Shown: positions 1 through 7,839 of the stretch, one piece after another
How positions within the stretch are numbered: position 1 is the first letter of the stretch
Layout: each line of letters opens with the position of its first letter
Assembly (NCBI GenBank): GCA_004020645.1
Contig: SAQL01000002.1
Coordinates: forward strand, 124,001 to 188,000
Origin: Mesorhizobium sp.
GTDB taxonomy: Bacteria; Pseudomonadota; Alphaproteobacteria; Rhizobiales; Rhizobiaceae
Length of the DNA: 64,000 nt
Direction: 5' to 3'
Notes under the pieces: generated by a model
Told to the model about the DNA's origin: nothing
What the model saw: the letters and a program-made list of their open reading frames with translations, nothing else
Database searches by the model: none
Position numbers and translations under genes: made by a program

Positions 1-141
1 CCAGCACCGCCGATTTCCGTCCGACTGGCCGAGCGCATTCCGGTTCGCCAGCCTCTCGCCAGAGCGCAAGGCGAACCCGAGAACCTCCAACGTAGTCTCA
101 TCGAGAAACTCCTTTTGCTCCGTCCACGGAAAGCCGATCAC
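1..141 (-). CDS. hypothetical protein, 3' end cut by window edge
   Basis: An open frame on the minus strand starts with GTG at 141 and stays open to the window edge (47 codons). It lies 82 bases downstream of the NadE-like gene in the same orientation, so it could be a fifth gene of that operon. No Shine-Dalgarno sequence is obvious before the GTG, and an in-frame stop lies just upstream. The visible residues match no family I recognise. It may be a chance frame. Confidence 0.3.
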   Translation of the reverse strand, partial: MIGFPWTEQKEFLDETTLEVLGFALRSGERLANRNALGQSDGNRRCW

Positions 142-223
142 AGATCAAGACGGACAGGGCAAGTGTGGGGGCGGAGCATCGGTCACCCTGAAGCGCTCGC
201 CGTGGCTAGGTTTGAGAGCCAGC

Positions 224-1231
224 TCAGGTACTGATTTCCTCGACCTCATCAACGAGTTGCGGGCGCAGGTGCAGGTAGCGCGTCGCCTTGCGCTTGGCGG
301 CGATGTCGGCCCATACGCGTTCAACTTGCGAGGCGGTCAGTCCCGCCGCCTGCCCCACCACTTCGGCGGCCACGCCGTTGTTGCGGCCGCAAAGGCAAAG
401 ATCCATGCGGTCATAGGGAAGCGAGAAGTAGAACTCCTCCTGCGTCTGTGCCAGCGAGTAGGTATCGGTGGTCGGCGGCCGGTTGCGGATTTCCTCGGGA
501 ACGCCGAGATAGGCCGCGAGCGCGTAGACCTGCGTTTTATAGAGGTGGGCGATCGGCTTGACGTCCGCCGCGCCGTCACCGTTCTTGACGAAGAAGCCCT
601 GATCGTATTCCAGCCGGTTGGGCGTCCCAAGAACGGCGAAGTTCAGGCGATCGGCATGATAGTATTCGATCTGCTTGCGGGTGCGTTGCTTCATGTTGGT
701 TGCGGCGACGATACCGAGATAGACTTGGAGTGGCATTCTTATTTTGGTCTGCTTGCCATTGGGGTCCTGTACCACCAGCGACGAAATGTTGTAGCCCCCG
801 CCCTCGAGGGCGTTCGCAATCACGATCTTCGAGGCCCAGCCTTCGCCGTATTCCGGGACCAACTCGCGGATGAAAGCGTCGCGACGCTGGTAGCAGCCCA
901 TGGCGCGCAGGACCGGCCCTATATCCTCCACAATAGCCTCGACACCGAAAGTGTCGGCGACAAGGCGGCCGAGCCGTAGACTTTCCGGATCGGAATCGTT
1001 TTCCGGCATGAAGAGGCAAAGTACATTCTGGCCGCCGACGGCCCGCGCCGCCAAGGCGACCGAAACGCTGGAATCGATCCCGCCGGAAAGACCGAGGACG
1101 AGGCCGCGCTTGCGAATGCCGCGCAACTGGTTGCGCAAGGCCGTTACGATCCTGTCCGTTTCGGCGGCGGGGTCGATTGCCAACGCCTGCGCCAGAAAGG
1201 TCAGCGCGTCCTGGGTCGGGCGAACACTCAC
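224..1231 (-). CDS. nadE: NAD+ synthase-like ATP pyrophosphatase (ammonia type)
   Basis: A 335-residue protein of the NAD synthase family. The family adenylates the carboxylate of nicotinate adenine dinucleotide with ATP and releases NAD+ by ammonia attack. The PP-loop motif SGGIDSS sits at residues 49-55 and the TPNRLEYDQGFFVKNGDGAADVKP-like ATP/substrate loop is intact. There is no N-terminal nitrilase (glutaminase) domain, so it needs free ammonia or a partner amidotransferase. The start is GTG at 1231, overlapping the TGA of the upstream ligase by four bases (GTGA), which implies translational coupling. Rhizobial housekeeping NadE is usually the long glutamine-dependent form (general knowledge), so this is probably a dedicated paralogue. 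Given its neighbours (ligase, ACP, AsnB) it may amidate another acyl-adenylate rather than make NAD+. Confidence 0.85.
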   Translation of the reverse strand: MSVRPTQDALTFLAQALAIDPAAETDRIVTALRNQLRGIRKRGLVLGLSGGIDSSVSVALAARAVGGQNVLCLFMPENDSDPESLRLGRLVADTFGVEAIVEDIGPVLRAMGCYQRRDAFIRELVPEYGEGWASKIVIANALEGGGYNISSLVVQDPNGKQTKIRMPLQVYLGIVAATNMKQRTRKQIEYYHADRLNFAVLGTPNRLEYDQGFFVKNGDGAADVKPIAHLYKTQVYALAAYLGVPEEIRNRPPTTDTYSLAQTQEEFYFSLPYDRMDLCLCGRNNGVAAEVVGQAAGLTASQVERVWADIAAKRKATRYLHLRPQLVDEVEEIST

Positions 1232-2769
1232 TGCGCGGCCTCCATCATCTCTGCAGCAAGCCGGCGGCTGACCTTGCCCGTATCCGTCTTCGGCAGTTCC
1301 CGGCGGAACTCGATAACTTTGGGGACCATGAAATCCTCAAGGTGACGTGCGCAGTGGCGCATGACATCTTTTTCGCTGAGCGTCGGGTCCGAGCGTACGA
1401 CGAATGCGCCGATCGCATGCCCGAGCACCGGATCCGGTACGCCGACGACAACGGCTTCGGCGATGCCCGGATGGGCGTGAAGCACGGCTTCCACCTCCTT
1501 CGGGGCCACCTTCTCTCCCCGCGTTTTTATGATGTCGTCCTTGCGGCCGACGAAATAGAGAAAGCCGTCCTCATCGGTCCTGAACAGGTCACCGGTGTAG
1601 AGAACCTTCTCCCAAGGCTTCGGGCCCGGTCGCAGCGCTCGTTCCGTCGCAGCCTCGTTTCGCCAATAACCTTGCATTACGTGCGGTCCGCGAATGACCA
1701 ATTCACCCGCTACGCCTGGCGGCACGCGTTGCCCGTGGTCGTCGACGACAAAGGCTTCGGTGTTCGGGATGGCTATGCCGACCGACCCCGGCCGGCGATC
1801 GAGCTCCTCGGGCGGCAGGTAGGTGCAGCGCTTGCATTCCGTCAGGCCATACATCGAATAGAGCCTGACACCGGGAAAAAGGAACCGCAGACGTTCTATG
1901 TGAGCCGGCGGCAAGGCAGCCGCCGTATTGGAAATATAGCGAACGCTGGGCAGGAAGCCCGGCTCCAGGTCACGCATCTGCAGGATCATCGCTGCCATCG
2001 TCGGCACGAGCGGAAGACCGGTGGCGCCTTCCTCGCGGATACGCTCAAAGATCGCTTGAGGAAAGGCGAAGGACTTCTCGAGCACGAGCGTGGCGCCGAT
2101 CCTGACGGCCATCAGCAACTGATAGAGGCCATAGTCGAAAGAGAGTGGAAGAACATTCAGGATGATGTCATCGGGCGTATTACGCAGATAGGTGGTGATC
2201 GAGTCCGCTGCCGCGTCGCAATTGCGGTGCGTCATCATCACGCCCTTGGGCCGGCCCGTTGAGCCTGAGGTGTAAATCAGCATGGCCAGATCGACGTCGA
2301 TGCCACGGTGGTCTATCTCTCTGGCTTCGAGCGTCAGGCAGTCCGCCAGGGATGTTGCCCCTACCGGGCATTGGCCATCGGCACCCACGGTCGAAGCCAC
2401 GAAGATGCCGGTGTTGCCGCCGCACGCTTCAGCGACCACGGGCATCAGTTTTGCTTGCGTGAGGATCGCCGCAGCGTCGCAATCGGCAATGATGTAGGAA
2501 AGCTTGTCGGCCTTGGTGGATGGGTTGACCGGACTGAAGGTCGCCCCTGCCTTGAGGACGGCGAAAATCGAAACCGCGGCCTCCCAGCAATTGTCCATGA
2601 AAACGAGGACCCGGTCATCGCGCCTGACGCCGTTCAGGAAAAGGGCGGCGGCAAGGCGGCTCGAAAGATCGTCCAGTTCTTCGTAGCTCAGCCTTTTATG
2701 CGTGGTGATCAATGCCGTTTTGGTGGGATGGGCAGCGGCCTTCGCGGCCAGAAAATGTTCGATCCGCAC
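1228..2769 (-). CDS. AMP-forming acyl-CoA/acyl-ACP ligase
   Basis: A 513-residue member of the ANL adenylate-forming superfamily, which activates a carboxylic acid as acyl-AMP and passes it to a thiol. The P-loop YTSGSTGRPKG lies at residues 166-176, a YTGDLF core motif follows in the C-terminal half, and the catalytic-lysine region LPKTDTGKVSRR is near the end. A longer frame extends upstream to 2907 but would overlap the ACP gene. GTG at 2769, 22 bases after the ACP stop, gives the normal family N-terminus. With an ACP directly upstream, the acceptor thiol is probably that ACP's phosphopantetheine rather than CoA (inference). The substrate is not predictable from what I can see. Confidence 0.88.
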   Translation of the reverse strand: MRIEHFLAAKAAAHPTKTALITTHKRLSYEELDDLSSRLAAALFLNGVRRDDRVLVFMDNCWEAAVSIFAVLKAGATFSPVNPSTKADKLSYIIADCDAAAILTQAKLMPVVAEACGGNTGIFVASTVGADGQCPVGATSLADCLTLEAREIDHRGIDVDLAMLIYTSGSTGRPKGVMMTHRNCDAAADSITTYLRNTPDDIILNVLPLSFDYGLYQLLMAVRIGATLVLEKSFAFPQAIFERIREEGATGLPLVPTMAAMILQMRDLEPGFLPSVRYISNTAAALPPAHIERLRFLFPGVRLYSMYGLTECKRCTYLPPEELDRRPGSVGIAIPNTEAFVVDDHGQRVPPGVAGELVIRGPHVMQGYWRNEAATERALRPGPKPWEKVLYTGDLFRTDEDGFLYFVGRKDDIIKTRGEKVAPKEVEAVLHAHPGIAEAVVVGVPDPVLGHAIGAFVVRSDPTLSEKDVMRHCARHLEDFMVPKVIEFRRELPKTDTGKVSRRLAAEMMEAAQ

Positions 2770-2791
2770 GGACGCTCCTCGCCGATGGTGC

Positions 2792-3055
2792 CTACGCTGC
2801 CAGCGCTTCTGCTTTCGCCTTGATGAAGGACGAAATACGGTCAACTGAATCCAGGTTGGCCGGTACAATGTCGGAATCGACCATCGCAATACCGAAATTG
2901 TCCTCAATGAAGGCCACGAGTTCCACCACGGCGGTCGAGTCGATGATGTCGTTCTCGATCAGCGAGGCTGTATCTGCAAGTTCGTACGACGTGTCGCCAA
3001 ACAAGAAGTTGTCAACGATAAAGGCTCTGACCTTGTCCTTGATTGTTATCATCAT
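2792..3055 (-). CDS. acyl carrier protein
   Basis: A small acidic four-helix carrier protein of 86-87 residues, the normal ACP length. The phosphopantetheine attachment serine is in the DST context (IIDSTAVVEL) near residue 39-40, aligned with the DSL motif of canonical ACPs. Two adjacent ATGs (3055 and 3052) follow the strong ribosome-binding sequence GGGAAGGAAAAA. The frame is open further upstream but that part lies inside asnB. Being sandwiched between AsnB and the acyl ligase marks it as a dedicated carrier for the operon's acyl or aminoacyl intermediate, not the fatty-acid AcpP. Confidence 0.88.
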   Translation of the reverse strand: MMITIKDKVRAFIVDNFLFGDTSYELADTASLIENDIIDSTAVVELVAFIEDNFGIAMVDSDIVPANLDSVDRISSFIKAKAEALAA

Positions 3056-3075
3056 TTTTTCCTTCCCTGGATTTC

Positions 3076-5013
3076 TCAGGCCGCTCGTGCTGCACTGACT
3101 TCTTGGCCGGTGAAATTCTTCTGCCACAGTTGGGTCGACAGGATGCCGACGAAGGCCGCGTTGTCGCGGAACCCGGACGCCGGCTGCGTGCGGCATTTCT
3201 CATGAAGGTTCGCCACCGCCTTGGCGTTGAACAGTCCGCCGGCAGCGATGCTCGCTTCGCTCAGCGCGTCGCGGACATAGTCCAGTTCCCCGGCTCCAAC
3301 GAAGGAGCGGGCTTCGGGAGCCCGGTAAGGCTGTTTTGTACGCTCCCGGATCGCGCTGGGAAGCAGGTGCTTGGCTGCCTTGCGCAGTATGTGCTTTTCG
3401 ACCAATCCCTTCAGCTTCATTTCCGGCGGAAGTCTTCCCGCGAACTCCACCAAACGCGGATCGAGAAAAGGGAAACGTCCTTCGATACCGTGCGCCATGG
3501 CCATGCGATCGCCTTGGCTGGACAGGATGTAACCCGGCAGGAGGAAGCTGGTTTCGAGAAATTGCGCCTGATGCAGCGGGTGCCACAGGGAAAATGCCTG
3601 GGGCAACCGGCTGACCAGGTCCTCGGCCGCGTCATAGCCCTTCAACGTCGCACGCAGGTCACCGGAAAAGAAAATCTTCGCCGCCGCCGTGGTCTTGAAG
3701 CGCGGCCGATGCGAGAACAGCGGATCGTCGAGCGCAGCGTTGCCGGCGCCAAAGAATGCAGACAGGTACTCCACGGATTGCTGCTGCAGACCAGGCAGAT
3801 AGGGATAAAGCCTGCGGAACAGCTTCGGCCTCATGCGCGATGCCGGCTGGCGTCCGCAGAACCGCCGAACACGCGCTTCCCTGAAGATATCGTACCCCGC
3901 GAACACCTCGTCGGCGCCCTCGCCGGTCAGCACCACTTTCAGGCCCGCCTGGCGAACGAGGCCGGACAACTGATAGAGGGGGGCCGGGGCGGTGCGGATG
4001 ATCGGCCGCTCGGCAAAGCGGATGACTTCGGGGAAGACGCCGGCGATATCGCCGGCCTGGCAGGCAATGGTTCGATGCCGGGCGCCAAGGGCTGAAGCCA
4101 TCTCGGTCTGGAATGCGCTTTCGTCGTGCTCGGTGCTGTCGAACGTCACCGAAAATGTCTGCAGCTGGAGAGGGGTCATGCCGGCGGCAAGCGCCGAAAC
4201 CAGGGACGAATCAAGCCCGCCCGAAAGATAAGAACCGACCGGCACGTCGGCGCGCATGCGAAGCCTCACCGCATCGCTCAACAGCGCCTGCAGTTCCTCG
4301 GCCGCATCGTCCTCGTTGGTGAGCTTCGGCGGCGCGTCCCGATGCGGATAGTCGAGGTGCCAATAGCGTTTGACCGTGACTTCCTCCTGTGTCGCGATCA
4401 TCACACTTGCCGGCTCCAGCTCATAAATATTGCGGAAAGCCGTGCGGGGAGCGATCGGCGCCCACAGCGTAAAGATCTGGTCGAGTGCAATCGGATCGAT
4501 TTCGGCCGAGATGCCGGGAACCTTCAGCAGGGCTTTGATCTCCGACGCGAAGTAAAGCACGCCGTCCTTGTTCGTGTAGAACAGCGGCCGGACACCCATC
4601 CGGTCTCGTGCAAGCACCATACGCCGACGCCTGTTATCCCATATCGCGAAGGCGAAATCGCCGTTCAGAAGCGGCAAGCAGTCTTCGCCCATCTCGTCAT
4701 ACAGGTGCAGGATGACCTCGGTGTCGCTCGACGTACGGAAGCGCCGGCCCTTGGCCATCAGCCCTTCGCGCAGTTCCAGGTAGTTGAAAATCTCGCCGTT
4801 GAACGCAATCGTCAAATTGCCTGACACGTCGGACATCGGCTGCTGGCCATCACCGATCCCGATCACCGACAGCCGCGCATGCCCGAGCCCAGCGTCTGGT
4901 GCTACAAATTTCCCTTGCTCATCCGGCCCGCGATGGGCGATCGCAGCTATCATGCGCGCAAGCAAAGCTTCCGCATCCCGGATCGAACCGAAATAGCCCC
5001 CGAATCCGCACAT
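3076..5013 (-). CDS. asnB: asparagine synthetase-like glutamine amidotransferase
   Basis: A 645-residue class II glutamine amidotransferase. Residue 2 is the catalytic cysteine (MCGFGG), followed by the Ntn glutaminase domain (about 1-210, with AHRGPDEQG and FNGEIFNY). The C-terminal ATP pyrophosphatase domain contains SGGLDSS and TGEGADEVFAGY. The family transfers glutamine ammonia to an adenylated carboxylate. First gene of a minus-strand operon, 20 bases ahead of the ACP. Such AsnB homologues next to ACP and acyl ligase genes, for example in exosortase-associated and polysaccharide loci, usually build an amide bond in a secondary product rather than free asparagine (general knowledge). Only a weak Shine-Dalgarno is visible before ATG 5013, but Met-Cys fixes the start. 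Confidence 0.9.
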   Translation of the reverse strand: MCGFGGYFGSIRDAEALLARMIAAIAHRGPDEQGKFVAPDAGLGHARLSVIGIGDGQQPMSDVSGNLTIAFNGEIFNYLELREGLMAKGRRFRTSSDTEVILHLYDEMGEDCLPLLNGDFAFAIWDNRRRRMVLARDRMGVRPLFYTNKDGVLYFASEIKALLKVPGISAEIDPIALDQIFTLWAPIAPRTAFRNIYELEPASVMIATQEEVTVKRYWHLDYPHRDAPPKLTNEDDAAEELQALLSDAVRLRMRADVPVGSYLSGGLDSSLVSALAAGMTPLQLQTFSVTFDSTEHDESAFQTEMASALGARHRTIACQAGDIAGVFPEVIRFAERPIIRTAPAPLYQLSGLVRQAGLKVVLTGEGADEVFAGYDIFREARVRRFCGRQPASRMRPKLFRRLYPYLPGLQQQSVEYLSAFFGAGNAALDDPLFSHRPRFKTTAAAKIFFSGDLRATLKGYDAAEDLVSRLPQAFSLWHPLHQAQFLETSFLLPGYILSSQGDRMAMAHGIEGRFPFLDPRLVEFAGRLPPEMKLKGLVEKHILRKAAKHLLPSAIRERTKQPYRAPEARSFVGAGELDYVRDALSEASIAAGGLFNAKAVANLHEKCRTQPASGFRDNAAFVGILSTQLWQKNFTGQEVSAARAA

Positions 5014-5341
5014 TGGTATGACTCATATATCGGTGAGGTAGGAAACATAACCTTGATAACTGGCTCAGGCGTTAACTGGATAACTTCGGCTTGCACATGG
5101 TTAATAATAGCTTAAGCAGCAATCATACTTTTTAAGGAAATGCAACTATTGATCGGCCACTTCGTGTGCCTATTAACCTACTCCTAGACATAAGAAAATT
5201 AAGGAGTACAAATAGCACAATAGTTTGAGTTCCTATTTTCCTCTGGCGCGCAATAAGAACGTTCCAGTGGGCAGTTGCCGTTAGCTTTCAGTGCTTGCTT
5301 TCATGGAGAATAAATAGAGAGGTTAGCTCGAGGAGGGTGTT
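5014..5341. promoter_or_regulatory. AT-rich divergent intergenic region
   Basis: These 328 bases separate the divergent asnB operon and the aegerolysin-like gene. They are clearly richer in A+T than the flanking genes, with many TTAA and AATA stretches. They should carry the promoters of both transcripts, but I cannot pick single -35/-10 pairs with confidence. A strong ribosome-binding site (GAGGAGGG) sits 5 bases before ATG 5342. Confidence 0.45.
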
Positions 5342-6517
5342 ATGACAGCGCGTCTCTTTAGGTGCACGATCAAAAATTCCGGCCAAGCCCCCATCAGGTG
5401 GGTAAAGGATCATCTTGATCACGGTGAGTGGGCTGAGGGAAGCCTTCCTTCCCAGGCAGCTGGACTTATCAACCCCGGCCAATCGGGCCACTATCAAGCG
5501 GAGTCCGGGGGCGACATTCCCATTCTGAGCAGCATCATGACGGGCACAGAAGGATGGGTCGCCTTCCGAACCACGAACACAAGCGGAACCAGTGAGTTCT
5601 TCAAAATCTCACACTTCCTGCCCTATTGGTCACCGCGTAGGGGCGCAAGTGTCGAGACAATGCGTTTTGATCCGACCATCGCCCCTGGGTCCGGAGAGTT
5701 CGACACGCGGGACACGACCCCGGCCACGATCTCGGTTAAGCGGACCAACTTCTTCTCGCCACACGACGAGCTAGCGGAAGTGCAGAGCCTTCCATGGCTG
5801 GTATTCTGGTCCGTCGGACAGATCTTCACTCAGCCTTACGGTGACTTTCACTGGCATTTGAACATCGAGGTGACGAATACCGCTCCGGCTGCCTCCACAA
5901 CGATTCCATTTTCTTCTACGCCGCCGTCAAACATCGATTCACAGTCGTTCCGTTTCTCCAGCCCAGAGATGTGGCGTGGCGTGTGGGACAGCGACGACAG
6001 GCGAGTGACCGCTGTTATATCGGTGTTGCCGAACAAGTTGTTGAAGGTCAGGATCGTAGAGAGGAGTCCCGACGGCACGGAGCAAACGATCGAAGCGACC
6101 GATTTACCCATATCTAGGACGAAGTCTTTTGAGATCGCCAGCCTATTTGATCCCATTCCGTTCCTGCGGGAGCACGCTGAGGTGCTGAGCCAGCTTCCCC
6201 GAATGGTGCAGGTGGAACGACAGGGTGGAAACGAGTTTGAATTGCTTGATATCATCACACGTGAGCATCCTCTGCACAGCGTTGCAGTCGAGGCGGTGCA
6301 GCGGGAATTCGAGATCGGTAGCTTCGGGCTAAGGCCCTGGGAGTTGGGTGGTGATTACCTGAGCTTGCCCAACGATGCCGTGCTGGAAATCGAAGAAGTC
6401 ACGGCCGATGGAACCGTGATCGGCTATGGTCTGAGATATGTCCGTCCTGGTTTCGTGCCGGTTCTAGTGTTCGACTCGATCGACACACGGTTGCACCGCC
6501 GAATGGTTCTCAACTAG
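5342..6517 (+). CDS. aegerolysin/ET79-like N-terminal domain protein of unknown function
   Basis: A 391-residue protein without signal peptide or membrane segment. Residues ~1-75 show the spaced pattern of small beta-sandwich lipid-binding proteins of the aegerolysin / Bacillus crystal protein ET79 type: DHGEW at 26-30, INPGQSG at 43-49, an ES near 54, and MTGTEG at 66-71. The remaining ~300 residues are beta-rich and resemble nothing I recognise. The gene has a strong GAGGAGGG ribosome-binding site and stands alone between an AT-rich promoter region and a tRNA-proximal decay zone, which suggests acquisition by transfer. The family call rests on remembered motif spacing and is tentative. Aegerolysins bind particular membrane lipids and sometimes act with a pore-forming partner. 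No partner gene is visible here. Confidence 0.6.
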   Translation: MTARLFRCTIKNSGQAPIRWVKDHLDHGEWAEGSLPSQAAGLINPGQSGHYQAESGGDIPILSSIMTGTEGWVAFRTTNTSGTSEFFKISHFLPYWSPRRGASVETMRFDPTIAPGSGEFDTRDTTPATISVKRTNFFSPHDELAEVQSLPWLVFWSVGQIFTQPYGDFHWHLNIEVTNTAPAASTTIPFSSTPPSNIDSQSFRFSSPEMWRGVWDSDDRRVTAVISVLPNKLLKVRIVERSPDGTEQTIEATDLPISRTKSFEIASLFDPIPFLREHAEVLSQLPRMVQVERQGGNEFELLDIITREHPLHSVAVEAVQREFEIGSFGLRPWELGGDYLSLPNDAVLEIEEVTADGTVIGYGLRYVRPGFVPVLVFDSIDTRLHRRMVLN

Positions 6518-6522
6518 GCCCA

Positions 6523-6863
6523 AAGACCAAGCCTGATGTGACACGTAAACGGTATGTGGCGAAACGCATCGTCGTGGCGGCAAGGGCTTCCGTCAGGTCC
6601 GCCGCCCCGGCATCCCATCGTACCGGTGGCTAGGAACGGACATCACCGTTGCCAGTGACGCCGCTCTGCAAGCCTTCTTTGAGCTTGTCGAGGAAGACCC
6701 GCATGCGTGGAATGCCCTCAGGGTCGAGGTATCCCGCGACCGCATGAAATGGCGGCGGTCGCAGCCCCGGCGACGAAGTGCCGCCACCGGTCCCATGCAG
6801 TATTCCGCTCGTTTCAGCGAGGCCTGCCATTGGTGGAATGCCTTCGCCCGCGCCTCTTCGTAA
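6523..6863 (+). pseudogene. decayed ORF beside tRNA-Val, possibly an integrase remnant
   Basis: No intact gene spans 6518-7057. Two overlapping plus-strand frames read like one basic protein broken by a frameshift near 6578: first TRKRYVAKRIVVAARAS, then GKGFRQVRRPGIPSYRWLG continuing to a TAA at 6861. Short basic N-terminal segments of this kind occur in phage-type integrases, and the position ~200 bases from a tRNA gene fits. The resemblance is weak and no catalytic domain remains. Confidence 0.25.
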
Positions 6864-7057
6864 GCTCTTTCAGCCCGCCAGCCCATGCCTGAATCCCCAT
6901 CATCCCCCGATGCAGGATCAGGACTTGCGGGTTGCCAGTCAAGTACGCTGGACCAGCGCTACCTTTTCAAGGCTTGTGTCGGTGGCGGTTTCGGTGGCGG
7001 TTGCTGAGGTCACCGAGATCTGGAAGCTGGTAACTGTGCGAATTTCCTTAAGAAATT

Positions 7058-7133
<76 letters not shown>

Positions 7134-7278
7134 GCTCCGGGCCGGACCTTTAAGCACTTAGGACGGGGTTCGCAAGGCCAAATGAGCGCACAGCGCCCTC
7201 GCCGCTGGTCGTTTTCGGCAACAAAATTCGGCTGTCAAAAAACCTTCTCCTGTTTGCTGTTATGCTGTCGCGCTCCGC

Positions 7279-7306
7279 TTGACACCCGGTGGCTTACGCC
7301 TTATCC
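7279..7306 (+). promoter_or_regulatory. probable sigma70 promoter for tRNA-Asp
   Basis: A TTGACA hexamer (7279-7284) is followed after 16 bases by TTATCC (7301-7306). Transcription would begin near 7313, about 35 bases ahead of the tRNA-Asp 5' end. The -35 is perfect; the -10 is imperfect but typical of alphaproteobacteria. Confidence 0.45.
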
Positions 7307-7347
7307 ACCGCCCCAACGACGAACACGGCTGACCGTGCTCGTCTTGC

Positions 7348-7424
7348 GCGGGTGTAGCTCAGTTGGTTAGAGTGCCGGCCTGTCACGCCGGAGGTCGCGG
7401 GTTCGAGCCCCGTCACTCGCGCCA
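7348..7424 (+). tRNA. tRNA-Asp (anticodon GTC)
   Basis: A 77-nt cloverleaf: acceptor GCGGGTG pairs with CACTCGC (one G-T wobble), anticodon stem CCGGC/GCCGG with loop CTGTCAC (anticodon GTC), T arm GGGTTCGAGCCCC, and encoded CCA at 7422-7424. The D arm AGCTCAGTTGGTTAGAGT is canonical. Confidence 0.95.
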
Positions 7425-7516
7425 TTTTCAATCACTTAGCTGATTGGAAATGAAAAAAACTCTGAATGCCGGACCGGCAATTCAGATACTCGTATCGCCT
7501 TGGGGCACCCTAAATT

Positions 7517-7740
7517 CTAGCGCTTGGTCTGATTTTCAGAAACCTGTTCGATTTGGCTCATCGCCGCTTGAGGATCGACGTTCTGAGCTAGCTGGGGCAG
7601 TTCGTCATCTGCCGGCGTCGGAACCTTCAAACGCTCCGTCAGGGCGGTTTCGATCAGTCGCGTGGTTTCATGCTCGTTGAGCAGGCTGATCTGCAGATCC
7701 AGCTCGGCGCGGCGCTCGCGGCTTTCATAAGAGCATTTCT
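7517..7740 (-). pseudogene. C-terminal fragment of a DUF1003 membrane protein
   Basis: The minus-strand frame encodes ERRAELDLQISLLNEHETTR followed by an acidic tail ending at 7517. This is the cytoplasmic C-terminal region of DUF1003 proteins (pattern RRAxLDLQINLLAExExT). The two transmembrane helices that should precede it are missing: upstream of about 7740 the sequence leaves the family and soon enters the neighbouring flavodoxin gene. It is therefore a truncated remnant, perhaps lost by recombination near the tRNA genes. Confidence 0.6.
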
Positions 7741-7839
7741 CAACGCTCCGTGAGCCGATGCTCGGCACGTTCGCCGACCAAGCTCGGACTGGGTTCCGTG
7801 CAGAATTCGGGGACTCCGGGCTTCGGTGATCGGGATCGC

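Noticed and set aside
1..5013. Exosortase-associated cluster
   Set aside because: AsnB, ACP and ligase resemble exosortase-linked sets, but no exosortase or PEP-CTERM substrate is visible in the window, so I do not make that assignment.
5288..5497. 69-residue minus-strand ORF before the aegerolysin-like gene
   Set aside because: No ribosome-binding site, no motif and it overlaps the start of the plus-strand gene.
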